64,000 nucleotides of DNA from JBBDJB01 sp040880125. Lineage in GTDB: Bacteria; Planctomycetota; Planctomycetia; Pirellulales; JBBDJB01. Of this stretch, positions 34,866 through 42,905 are shown one piece after another. Where the stretch lies: the NCBI GenBank assembly GCA_040880125.1, contig JBBDJB010000003.1:146610-210609 (forward strand), in the 5' to 3' direction. The notes beneath the pieces are model-generated. The model ran no database searches and was not told the origin of the DNA. It saw only the letters and a list, made by a program, of their open reading frames with translations. Within the stretch, counting starts at the first letter, position 1. Each line of letters begins with the position of its first letter. The position numbers and the translations under genes are program-made.

Positions 34866-36194
34866 ATGGATTCGACTCACCCCCGAAACGGCTCTCGACG
34901 CCGGCGTCGCACTGATCGTCCGGCCCGGCCGGATGATGCTTCGCCGCACGCCTACGGCCGCGACTTCTGGCTGGCGTACGCCGCGAACACGCTGCTGATG
35001 ACGGCAGTCAGCCTGCTGTTTCGCTATAGCGACTTCATCGAGGTGCTCGGCGGTACCGAACTCCAACTGGGTTGGATCGTCGGCATCGGCGCCGTGGGTA
35101 GCCTCGGCATGCGACTTTTCCAGGGAATGGGAATCGATCGGCTGGGGCCCCGGCTTATTTGGCTGGTCTCGCTGCTGGCAGTCGCTGCCGCCCTCGCGGC
35201 CCATCTGGCGATTTCGCGCGTCGACACCCCGGCGGTTTATCTGGTCCGCGTGCTCTACCACACGGCGCTGGCCGGGGCTTTTGGCGCCTCGATCACCGCC
35301 ATCTCCATTCGTGCACCGGCGGCCCGCATGGCCGAAGTGATCGGCATGCTCGGCTCGTCCGGATTCGTCGGAATGATCCTCGGCAGCCAGCTTGGCGATG
35401 TGCTGTGCAGGCAAACACCGCTGGAGCGATGGCATCTGGACCGGCTTTTCATCGCGGCGGCACTGCTCGTGCTGGCCTCGCTGGCCTGTGCACACCTGGC
35501 GACGCGCCACGACCGCCGGCCCCTCAAGCGCAAGCATATTCCGATGACGACGCTCGTCCGCCGCTATCATCCCGGCTCGCTCTTGGTCATGGCCGTGGTG
35601 ATGGGCATGGGGCTGGGCCTCCCTAACACATTCCTGCGGCCGTTCACTCAGGCGCTGGGAATCTCGCAGATTGCGCTGTTTTTCACAGCCTATTCGATCA
35701 CCGCCTTCGTCACACGGATCGCCGCCCGCCGTGTGCCGGACCGGCTGGGCATCCGCCCGACCGTGCTGCTGGGTATGTCGGTCCTGGCGATCAGCATGTT
35801 GCTCTACCTGACGGTGGACTCCCTCTGGGCGCTGATCCTCCCGGGCGTGGTCAGCGGGATCGCCCATGCGCTGCTTTTCCCCTCCGTGGTGGCGGGCGCT
35901 AGCCGCGCGTTTCCCCACCGCTACCGTGGGCTGGGGACGACACTGGTGCTGGGCATGTTCGACCTGGGCAACCTGATTGGTATGCCGCTGGCCGGCACGC
36001 TCGTGTTCGCCTCCAAGAGCGCCGGGCTGCCCCCCTATCCGACGATGTTCGTGACATTCGCCACGATCATCATCGCGGCGAGCAGCTACTACGCGCTGGC
36101 CTCACGCAAGAAGGCATCGCCGGTCGAGCGTGCCGAGGCTGCGCGTGAGTCTTCCGCCGATGCGACACCGACCGAGCTGGTCGGCAAGGCGTAG
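34866..36194 (+). CDS. Major facilitator superfamily transporter
   Basis: A 442-residue integral membrane protein with a basic N-terminal tail (NGSRRRRRTDRPARPDD) and about twelve hydrophobic spans. Spans include FWLAYAANTLLMTAVSLLF, LGWIVGIGAVGSLGMRLFQG, LIWLVSLLAVAAALAAHLAI, SLLVMAVVMGMGLGLPNTFL, LWALILPGVVSGIAHALLF and MFVTFATIIIAASSYYALA. The loop GSLGMRLFQGMGIDRLGPR fits the MFS A-like motif, with a second at RIAARRVPDRLGIRPTVL after the sixth span. Substrate is unknown. ATG 34866 was chosen over an in-frame start at 34794 because the -10 element lies between them. Confidence 0.9.
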   Translation: MDSTHPRNGSRRRRRTDRPARPDDASPHAYGRDFWLAYAANTLLMTAVSLLFRYSDFIEVLGGTELQLGWIVGIGAVGSLGMRLFQGMGIDRLGPRLIWLVSLLAVAAALAAHLAISRVDTPAVYLVRVLYHTALAGAFGASITAISIRAPAARMAEVIGMLGSSGFVGMILGSQLGDVLCRQTPLERWHLDRLFIAAALLVLASLACAHLATRHDRRPLKRKHIPMTTLVRRYHPGSLLVMAVVMGMGLGLPNTFLRPFTQALGISQIALFFTAYSITAFVTRIAARRVPDRLGIRPTVLLGMSVLAISMLLYLTVDSLWALILPGVVSGIAHALLFPSVVAGASRAFPHRYRGLGTTLVLGMFDLGNLIGMPLAGTLVFASKSAGLPPYPTMFVTFATIIIAASSYYALASRKKASPVERAEAARESSADATPTELVGKA

Positions 36195-36412
36195 TCGCCC
36201 CCATCGGCCACGCAACCGGTAAACTTCCCGCGACTGCTTCCACCCGGACGATCGACAGCACCGCCACGTCCGTCAAAGGTGCTGCGTATTCTCTAAATAC
36301 TGCCTCTTCCCCCGGTTCTCGCCAGGGTTTGCATTCCCTCAAATCTTCACAGTTGACGGATTGTGATGCCGATACCACTTACCGCGGATCGCCCGATTCG
36401 CTTCGCTCGACG

Positions 36413-36456
36413 CCCCGGGAGGACATGCCCGGGGCAATTGCTGGTCCGCCAGCAAT
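36413..36456. repeat. Two adjacent hairpins
   Basis: CCCCGGG (36413-36419) pairs with CCCGGGG (36428-36434). Directly after, ATTGCTGG, loop TCCG, CCAGCAAT (36437-36456) form a perfect 8 bp hairpin with a UUCG-like tetraloop. A T-run at about 36480-36485 follows, so a terminator for the upstream gene is possible. Confidence 0.5.
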
Positions 36457-36564
36457 GAGCAAGCCAAGGTGAGGGTGCCTTTTTTGGCGTTCGCCAGCCC
36501 GAACCGCGGGGGCGCTCGGTTGTATCCGCTCGTACGGTCTGTCGCGCCGAACCAACGGCGCAGC

Positions 36565-36597
36565 GGGCACCTTCGCCTCGGCGAAGCCTACGTGCCC
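36565..36597. repeat. Nested hairpin upstream of tpsB
   Basis: Outer arms GGGCAC (36565-36570) and GTGCCC (36592-36597) enclose inner arms CTTCGCC (36571-36577) and GGCGAAG (36580-36586) with a CCTAC bulge. It lies about 70 bp before the tpsB start. Confidence 0.45.
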
Positions 36598-36669
36598 GTT
36601 GGCAAGAGGACCCACATGCCAGGACCGCCATAGGCCCACCCACAATTCGTTTCCCGCCGGAAAGCAGTC

Positions 36670-38427
36670 ATGAAAGCCCACTACCAAGACTGCGGCGGCC
36701 GCCGCAGTCGCACCACGCCCGTTTGGCTCGCCCTTGTTGCGCTTGGGTGTTTGTGCGCCTCCATGCGCGCACAGGCCCAGGATTTCGAGCGATACCGTCC
36801 GAAGGTTCCCTACAACACCGAAGGCGAGTCGAAGCTGCCGGAAGAGCCCAAAGAGGCCACCGGCGACACCAAAGTCCTGGTTGACGAGCTACGGGCGCTG
36901 GTGTTTGTCGATCATCCGGATCAGGTTATCGCCGGACCGCTGCAAGTCGCCGACGGCATCCACGTCCAGGGCGAAAGCCTCGGCATGTTGCGGAACGAGG
37001 CCTTCCACGCCATCGTGCGGCCCTATCTCCACGAGCCGATCACCATCCGCCGGCTAAACGAGATGACCCGCGACGTCATCCTGTTCTATCGCCGCAGCGA
37101 TCGGCCAGTGGTCGACGTGAGCGTGCCGGTGCAGGACGTCACCGACGGGATCGTCCAGGTGGTGGTGACCGAGGCCCGGGTAGGCAAGGTTCGCGTCGAG
37201 GACGCCTGCTTCTTCGATCCGTGCCACATGGCGCTGCAGCCGTGCGTCTCCTCGGGCGACATCATTTTCGAGTCGATGTTGCTGGAAGACCTGCAGTGGC
37301 TGAACCAGAACCCCTTCCGCGAAGTCGACATGGAGCTGACGCCGGGCGACGCCTTCGGCGAGACCGACGTGGTATTCAAAGTCCGTGACCGCCGCCCATT
37401 GCGGGTGTACACCGGCTATGAGGACACCGGCACGCGACAAACCGACCTGGAGCGGCTCCTGTTCGGGCTGAACTACGGCAACATGTTCGACCGCGGGCAC
37501 CAGGTAGCATATCAGTACACCGTCAGTCCCGACTTCGACGACCTGGCGGCGCACTCGGTGCTGTACTCCATCCCGCTGCTGAATCGCGATACGCTTGCCT
37601 TCTGGGGAAGCTATGCCGACACCAGCGCCGCGGCAACGCCGTTCGACCTGACCGGCAGGGCTTGGCAGACGTCGTTGCGATACAACCGCAACTTCTGCGC
37701 TCACGAGTGCTGGGAGCATTACGGCGTGGCCGGTTTCGACTTCAAGCAGACCAACACGAACCTGGACTTTGGCGGCACGCAGGTCTTCGACAGCAGTGCG
37801 GACATTGTCCAGTTCATGGCGGGATATCATGCCATCCGCCGCAACGGCCGCAGCGCACTGGCGGTAGGCGGGGAAATGTTCGCCAGCCCGGGCGAGTTGT
37901 CATCGGGCAACGATGATGAGTCGTTCCAGGTCATCCGCGCCGGTGCCACCGCGGATTACTTCTACACGCGGATGTACGCCGAGCGGCAACTGCCCCTGAA
38001 CGGTTGGTTGAACTTCGTGGCACGGATCACCGGCCAAATCTCCGAGGCGAACCTGCTGCCCAGCGAAACGCTCGGCTTCGGCGGCTACACCTCCGTCCGC
38101 GGCTACGATATGCGGGTCGTCAATGCCGACAGCGGCTACGTCCTAAACCTGGAACTTCGCAGCGAGCCGGTCACGCTGGGATTGGCCAAGCGCCACTGCG
38201 ATGAGTTCCAGTGGCTGCTCTTCTACGATGCCGGTGAGGCATCGAACCACTCGCTGCTGCCGGGCGAAGACCCGAGCATCGACTTGAACAGCGCCGGTGC
38301 GGGCTTCCGTTACAGCGCCGGGCCAAACCTGAGCATGCGGTTCGACTACGGCTGGCAACTCAACGACATCACCGCGATGCCGGATCACGATTCGCGGGCG
38401 CACGTGGGCATTGTTTTCGCCCGGTAA
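36670..38427 (+). CDS. Two-partner secretion outer-membrane transporter (TpsB, ShlB/FhaC-like)
   Basis: A 585-residue outer-membrane protein. A signal peptide (VWLALVALGCLCASMRAQAQ) is followed by a linker and POTRA domains (about residues 75-245). These include LVDELRALVFVDHPDQVI, ITIRRLNEMTRDVILFYRRS and GIVQVVVTEARVGKVRVED. The transmembrane barrel (about 250-585) has GLNYGNMFDRGHQVAYQYTV, a likely VRGY-type tip motif in FGGYTSVRGYDMRV, and ends in the aromatic-basic DSRAHVGIVFAR. It would thread the large exoprotein encoded downstream (38933-42808) across the outer membrane. The 505 bp gap between the two genes is unusually long for a TPS operon. Confidence 0.93.
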   Translation: MKAHYQDCGGRRSRTTPVWLALVALGCLCASMRAQAQDFERYRPKVPYNTEGESKLPEEPKEATGDTKVLVDELRALVFVDHPDQVIAGPLQVADGIHVQGESLGMLRNEAFHAIVRPYLHEPITIRRLNEMTRDVILFYRRSDRPVVDVSVPVQDVTDGIVQVVVTEARVGKVRVEDACFFDPCHMALQPCVSSGDIIFESMLLEDLQWLNQNPFREVDMELTPGDAFGETDVVFKVRDRRPLRVYTGYEDTGTRQTDLERLLFGLNYGNMFDRGHQVAYQYTVSPDFDDLAAHSVLYSIPLLNRDTLAFWGSYADTSAAATPFDLTGRAWQTSLRYNRNFCAHECWEHYGVAGFDFKQTNTNLDFGGTQVFDSSADIVQFMAGYHAIRRNGRSALAVGGEMFASPGELSSGNDDESFQVIRAGATADYFYTRMYAERQLPLNGWLNFVARITGQISEANLLPSETLGFGGYTSVRGYDMRVVNADSGYVLNLELRSEPVTLGLAKRHCDEFQWLLFYDAGEASNHSLLPGEDPSIDLNSAGAGFRYSAGPNLSMRFDYGWQLNDITAMPDHDSRAHVGIVFAR

Positions 38428-38465
38428 ACGCTCGAATCTCGCTGGGCCTCGTGCAGGCTTTTTTC

Positions 38466-38521
38466 AAGACCTTTCGCGTCGCGGCGCCGCAACCGGCACT
38501 GCAGAGGCGAGAGGTCTTTTT
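38466..38521 (+). terminator. Terminator or attenuator between tpsB and tpsA
   Basis: AAGACCTTTCGC (38466-38477) pairs with GCGAGAGGTCTT (38507-38518), with one G-T wobble and a GC-rich inner loop of 29 nt. TTT follows, giving a T-run (38517-38521). It lies 39 bp after the tpsB stop. Confidence 0.55.
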
Positions 38522-38609
38522 CATGCGCGCATCGCGAACGCAACGACGGCCGTTGTGTTGCTGGCTTGTGAAAACACAGCCGTGGTTGAGATTGAGTTCG
38601 CGACAGGCG

Positions 38610-38631
38610 GAATTCTCACGAATTCAGCTAC
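38610..38631 (-). repeat. GTGA-loop palindromic repeat, copy 1
   Basis: GAATTC-TCAC-GAATTC followed by AGCTAC. The same 22 bp occur exactly at 55099-55120. Read on the minus strand, the loop is GTGA. See the finding on compensatory changes. Confidence 0.7.
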
Positions 38632-38859
38632 CGGTTAGGCGCCGTACTACGCCCAAATTCGGTTGACTTTTCGCCACGGTCAGCCGCGCCACGCGTCAAC
38701 GCCGGTCCGGCCGGCGCGTGCGCTTCTTTCCGCACGAGAATCCTCTCCCGCCCGATTGACCCTCGCGGCGGAAGCTGTATGCGGCCGTTGACGATTCTGA
38801 CGGCGCAGGCGCGCACCAGTTGGGTCAAATCGGGCAAAAAAAGTTGGAGACGGGATCGA

Positions 38860-38922
38860 CCTCTGAATATGCTGGAGGAATCTCCTCGCTTCTCCAGTTG
38901 ACCCATCTCCCGTATTCAGAGG
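38860..38922 (+). promoter_or_regulatory. Inverted repeat that can sequester the tpsA ribosome binding site
   Basis: CCTCTGAATA (38860-38869) and TATTCAGAGG (38913-38922) are perfect 10 bp arms. The AGAGG at the end of the right arm is the best Shine-Dalgarno for the ATG at 38933 (10 bp spacing). Inside, CTGGAG (38872-38877) pairs with CTCCAG (38892-38897), and GAGGA-ATC-TCCTC is an alternative hairpin. A further 8 bp pairing, TGGGTCAA (38821-38828) with TTGACCCA (38898-38905), crosses the main stem and would be mutually exclusive or a pseudoknot. Confidence 0.55.
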
Positions 38923-38932
38923 CACCGCTTCG

Positions 38933-41900
38933 ATGAGACACCGGAGTCTTTTCTTACGAATCGCCTTGGCTCGCAAGGCCCGGACTATCGTCCTGTTGCA
39001 AATCTATTCGCTGGTCTTCATGACCACGCCCGTCGCCCTGGCCAACCCATTTGGCGGCGAGGTCGTCGCGGGCAGCGCCGCGATCAGTTCCGCCGGCAAT
39101 ACGATGACGATCAATCAATCGACCGATCGCGCGATCATCAACTGGCAGGGCTTCTCGATCGGCGCGAATGAGATCACGCGCTTCAACCAGCCCGGCAGCA
39201 CCGCCGCGATTCTCAATCGAGTCACCAGCGGCAATCCTTCCAGCCTGATGGGCACGATGGAGTCGAACGGTCAGGTGTTCCTGATCAACCCGAACGGGAT
39301 CATCGTCGGACAGGGCGCGAACATCAATGTGGGCAGCTTCATCGCCTCGACGCTCGACGTCGACAACGCCCAGTTTATGAGCGGCGGCGACCTCCACTTC
39401 TCCGGCAACTCGAACGCGGCGATTATCAATCACGGCCGCATCCGGGCGATTGAGGGCGATATCTATATGATCGGCAGCCGTGTCGAAAACCACGGCGTGC
39501 TGCAAGCCTCGCACGGCACCGTCGGCATGGCCGCCGGACAAGACGTGCTATTGATCGACGGAGCCCATCAACACCTGGTCGTGCGGCCTTCGGCCTCCTC
39601 GGTCAACACGACCGGCGTGGTAAATACGGGATTGATTGAGGCGGTGCAGGCGGAACTGGCCGTCCACGGCAACGTCTACGCTTTGGCCATCAATAACGAA
39701 GGCACTATTCGCGCAACCGGATCGGTAGCCCGCGACGGACGCGTCTACCTGACAACCGGCGGTAGCGGCGTGATTCGCAACAGCGGCGACCTGATCGCCA
39801 AAACCGGCGACGACGGCGGCCACGTGTCAATCGACGCTGGCGAAAACGGAGCGGTTGAACTGGGCGGCAACGTCGACGTCACCGGTGAGCACGGCGGCAG
39901 CGTGCAGATGACCGGCGGCACGATCAACGTCGAAGGCGCCTTGGTCGACGCCAGCGGAAATTCCGGTGGCGGGGAAATCCTCATCGGCGGCGATTATCAG
40001 GGCCAGGGTGAACTGGCACATGCCTCCTTCACCAGTGTGGATGAGACCTCAACACTACGAGCCGACGCGACGAGCTTGGGCGACGGCGGGCGCATCGTCG
40101 TCTGGGCCGACGACACGGCCTCGTTCCAGGGATCGCTGTCCGCCCGGGGCGGCGTGCTCGGCGGCAACGGCGGCCAGGCGGAAGTCTCCGGCCTGAACCA
40201 GCTCCAGTTCGCCGGACTCGCGGACTTGGGCGCGGCGGCCGGCAATAACGGCTCGCTGTTGTTGGATCCCGATAGCTTCACAATCGGCCCGGCCGAGGCG
40301 TTCTGGATCGCCATGGCCTTGAATCTAGGAACCGACGTCACCGTGACGACGCAAGGGCATACGCCGGCGATTCTTCCGCTGCCGGCGCCGACTCCGGCCG
40401 CTTCGAGCGACTTGTTCGTCAATTCGGACGTCGTGTGGGTTGGTGGCGGAAGCCTTTCGCTGCTGGCCGAGGACAATCTGTACATCAACGCCGACGTGAT
40501 CGCACTGGGCGGCGGTGGAATTCTGCTGGTCGGCGGTTGGGACGGCACCACGCTACCCTTCACCGGCTCGCCGCTCACCTCTTGGGGCGGCGGCGACGTC
40601 ATTATGGACGCCGGCGCGGCCGGCCGTTCGCTCGAGGTCACCTCGACCTTCAGCAATGTCGACGTCTGGACGAACAACCTGCTGATGACCGGGTCGGCCA
40701 CCGATGGCGTGGCCCTGCACTCGCGGCTGGCCGAAACGGTGATCAATGCCCAGGGCGACGTGATCCTCGACGGCGGCAGCAGCTACGCCCAGATTGGCCG
40801 TCATAACAATGGCTTCGCCATGGCCGACATCACGATCAACGCCGGTGGCGACGTGCGGCTACTGACCGGAACCGGTGGTGTGGCTCAGATCGGCCACGGT
40901 GGCACCGGCTCGGACGCCTTCTTTACGGGCGACATCTCCATCCAATCCGCCGATGGCGTCGTGGCCTTGGAGGCCGTTGACGACGCAGTGGCGCAGATCG
41001 GCCATGGCGGCAAAGACTCTACGTTCGCCATCGAGGGCGACATTGAAGTCTTCGCCCAGCACCACGTCCAGCCGAACGCCGCGGGCGAAAACAGCACGGC
41101 CCAGATCGGCCACGGCGGAGAGAACTCCACCGGCGTGATTTCTGGCGACATCCACACCCAAGCCGTCTTCGGCAATACTTGGATGCTCTCCGAAGCGAAT
41201 GACTCGGTCTCGCAGATCGGTCATGGCGGACGTGGTTTCGTCGGCGTCGCCGAAGGTGACGTGTGGACGCAGTTCGGCCAGGCCGCAATTCTCGAGACCA
41301 GCGGCGAGGGTGCTACCTCGCACATCGGTCACGGCGGCGCCGACAGCGTTGCCGCGCTCGCGGACGACGTCTTCGTCGATGGCAATGCCGACGCCACCGT
41401 GAACATGCACGCCATCGCCGACGGCAGCCAGGTGCAGATCGGCCACGGCGGCCGCGGCGCCGCGGATGCCGCCATCCTCGGCGGCGGCGTCGAAGGCGAT
41501 GTCTTCGTGTCGACTGAAAACGGCGACGTTGTCCTGGAAACCAGCGGCGCGGATAGCTACGCCCAGATCGGGCACGGCGGACGCGACTACGACGGCGACA
41601 TCAACGGTCACGTGGTCGTCGAGTCGGGCAGTCACGTCTACGTCCATCCGCTGGCCGGTGCCGAGGGCAGCGACGCCCAAATCGGGCACGGTGGCCGCAA
41701 CTTCGCCGGCGAGATCGCAGGCGATGTCTTGGTTCACGCCGATCGTCACGTAAAGATGATCACGGACGCCGAGTCGAGCTCCGCTCGCATCGGCCACGGC
41801 GGTACCGGATCCATGACCGGCATTCATGGAGATATCTACGTCGTCACCGACACTTTCGGCGGCGTGTATCTGCTGGCCAACGCCGACGGCAGCGACGCCC

Positions 41901-42808
41901 AACTGGGGCATGGCGGCCGTAGCGGCGGGATGTCGGCCAATGGTGACATCTTCGTCGACAGCTCGTACGAGTCGCAGCTAATCGCCTTCGGCGACGACTC
42001 ATTCGCCCAACTCGGCCACGGCGGCCGGGGCGCTAGCGGCGTCTTCAAGGGCGACATTGCACTAATGGCGTACAGCGATATCCGACTCGACGCGAAGGGC
42101 CTGGGCAGCGACGCCCAGATCGGCCACGGCGGACGCGGTTCTTTCGCCTTCATCGTGGGCGGCGACGTCTACGCCATCGCTGGTCATGACTTCCTCATGC
42201 ACGGCGTCGACAGCGCCAATGCCCAGGTCGGACATGGCGGATTGTTCTCCGAAGCCATCGTGCGACTGGGTAACGTGATCGTCGCCAGCGATCAGCTCGA
42301 TCCGCTCAAGGACGACGGAGGGCGGTTGTCCATGAACCGCAATTCTCGCATCGACGCCGGTGGGCAGGGAGTTGGCCGCGTGCTGATCTTCGGTACTCGC
42401 CGGCTGGGTAACCAGATCGAAGATGGCGCCTGGATCAACGGCGTCACGTTCAACAGCAGTTTGTCGCCGGCCACGCTGACCGGCCCGGGCGGCGAGTGGA
42501 ACACGAACTTCGAGTTCTTCAATTGGGATCACGAACAATGGGGCTTCACGCTGAACGACTTGTTCAGCGACCCAAGCTTCCCCTACAGCGGTCCGTTCAC
42601 GTTCTACTTCCTCGGACCGGCGTTCGATACAGATCTGTTGGGTGCGTTCTGCAATCCCCACGACTGCTTCGAGCGTTACGCCCTGTGGGCCCAAACGCTG
42701 CACAAGCTGTTCCCGGGCGGGCCGTACTTCATGTATTACAACGGCTCGGCGGTACAGCCTTGGGACGAGCAGACCGGTTGGACGAGCCCCGAACTTTTCA
42801 CTCCCTAG
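38933..42808 (+). CDS. Two-partner secretion exoprotein (TpsA, filamentous hemagglutinin-like) with GHGG repeats
   Basis: A 1291-residue secreted protein. An extended signal peptide (TIVLLQIYSLVFMTTPVALA) is followed by the TPS domain (about residues 37-290) with classic signatures: INWQGFSIGANEITRFNQP, NRVTSGNPSSLMGTMESNG, VFLINPNGIIVGQGANINVG and GSFIAST. A beta-helical stretch continues to about 600, including GNNGSLLLDPDSFTIGP. Residues about 619-1130 hold 14 units of a 36-37 residue repeat centred on AQIGHGG. The C-terminal 120 residues are aromatic and carry two Cys (AFCNPHDCFERY). It is a likely adhesin or matrix protein exported by the TpsB encoded upstream. No toxin domain is recognised. 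Confidence 0.92.
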   Translation: MRHRSLFLRIALARKARTIVLLQIYSLVFMTTPVALANPFGGEVVAGSAAISSAGNTMTINQSTDRAIINWQGFSIGANEITRFNQPGSTAAILNRVTSGNPSSLMGTMESNGQVFLINPNGIIVGQGANINVGSFIASTLDVDNAQFMSGGDLHFSGNSNAAIINHGRIRAIEGDIYMIGSRVENHGVLQASHGTVGMAAGQDVLLIDGAHQHLVVRPSASSVNTTGVVNTGLIEAVQAELAVHGNVYALAINNEGTIRATGSVARDGRVYLTTGGSGVIRNSGDLIAKTGDDGGHVSIDAGENGAVELGGNVDVTGEHGGSVQMTGGTINVEGALVDASGNSGGGEILIGGDYQGQGELAHASFTSVDETSTLRADATSLGDGGRIVVWADDTASFQGSLSARGGVLGGNGGQAEVSGLNQLQFAGLADLGAAAGNNGSLLLDPDSFTIGPAEAFWIAMALNLGTDVTVTTQGHTPAILPLPAPTPAASSDLFVNSDVVWVGGGSLSLLAEDNLYINADVIALGGGGILLVGGWDGTTLPFTGSPLTSWGGGDVIMDAGAAGRSLEVTSTFSNVDVWTNNLLMTGSATDGVALHSRLAETVINAQGDVILDGGSSYAQIGRHNNGFAMADITINAGGDVRLLTGTGGVAQIGHGGTGSDAFFTGDISIQSADGVVALEAVDDAVAQIGHGGKDSTFAIEGDIEVFAQHHVQPNAAGENSTAQIGHGGENSTGVISGDIHTQAVFGNTWMLSEANDSVSQIGHGGRGFVGVAEGDVWTQFGQAAILETSGEGATSHIGHGGADSVAALADDVFVDGNADATVNMHAIADGSQVQIGHGGRGAADAAILGGGVEGDVFVSTENGDVVLETSGADSYAQIGHGGRDYDGDINGHVVVESGSHVYVHPLAGAEGSDAQIGHGGRNFAGEIAGDVLVHADRHVKMITDAESSSARIGHGGTGSMTGIHGDIYVVTDTFGGVYLLANADGSDAQLGHGGRSGGMSANGDIFVDSSYESQLIAFGDDSFAQLGHGGRGASGVFKGDIALMAYSDIRLDAKGLGSDAQIGHGGRGSFAFIVGGDVYAIAGHDFLMHGVDSANAQVGHGGLFSEAIVRLGNVIVASDQLDPLKDDGGRLSMNRNSRIDAGGQGVGRVLIFGTRRLGNQIEDGAWINGVTFNSSLSPATLTGPGGEWNTNFEFFNWDHEQWGFTLNDLFSDPSFPYSGPFTFYFLGPAFDTDLLGAFCNPHDCFERYALWAQTLHKLFPGGPYFMYYNGSAVQPWDEQTGWTSPELFTP
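40787..42330 (+). repeat. In-gene tandem array, 14 units of about 110 bp (AQIGHGG repeat)
   Basis: The units start near 40787, 40885, 40993 and onward, with the last starting at 42221; mean spacing is 110 bp (36.8 codons). Each encodes (D/S)xAQIGHGG, a short acidic or glycine-rich turn, then GDI/GDV plus alternating hydrophobic residues. Unit 1 is degenerate (QIGRHNN), and unit 7 is longer by about 7 residues. The His-Gly-Gly core is invariant in units 2-14, while flanks vary freely, so this is an old array under protein-level selection rather than a recent expansion. Confidence 0.85.
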
Positions 42809-42828
42809 CGAGGAGCACTTCCCGGTGC

Positions 42829-42874
42829 AGCTCGCGTCCTCGATCCATCATGATCGGGGGCGCGAGCTTTTTTT
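42829..42874 (+). terminator. Strong intrinsic terminator after tpsA
   Basis: AGCTCGCGTCCTCGATC pairs with GATCGGGGGCGCGAGCT (17 bp with G-T wobbles) around the loop CATCAT, followed by a T7 tract (42868-42874). It lies 20 bp past the tpsA stop, between two convergent genes. The opposite strand lacks a T-tract, so it serves mainly the + strand. Confidence 0.85.
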
Positions 42875-42905
42875 ATGGTACGGACCGAACAGACTGGAGC
42901 ACGAA

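Larger units (their letters stand above)
36195..36669. other. Intergenic region with clustered hairpins
   Basis: About 475 bp with no convincing ORF. Three perfect or nested hairpins occupy 36413-36597 and are listed separately. One of them may end transcription of the MFS gene. The remainder shows nothing else. Confidence 0.5.
38428..38932. other. tpsB-tpsA intergenic region with terminator, REP-like palindrome and leader structure
   Basis: This 505 bp spacer holds no convincing ORF. It contains a terminator-like hairpin (38466-38521), one copy of the GTGA-loop palindrome (38610-38631), and an inverted repeat overlapping the tpsA ribosome binding site (38860-38922). No strong promoter is visible; TTGACC (38756-38761) with TATGCG 16 bp downstream is a weak candidate. 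Confidence 0.6.

Noticed and set aside
34647..35918. 423-codon minus-strand frame
   Set aside because: Shadow of the MFS transporter gene; Arg/Gln/His-rich with no motif.
40859..41911. 350-codon minus-strand frame with internal periodicity
   Set aside because: Its periodicity is the reflection of the GHGG repeats of tpsA on the opposite strand.
40787..42330. Regular 110 bp repeats considered as a CRISPR-like array
   Set aside because: Repeats are diverged at DNA level, contiguous and in frame within tpsA; there are no unique spacers and no cas genes.
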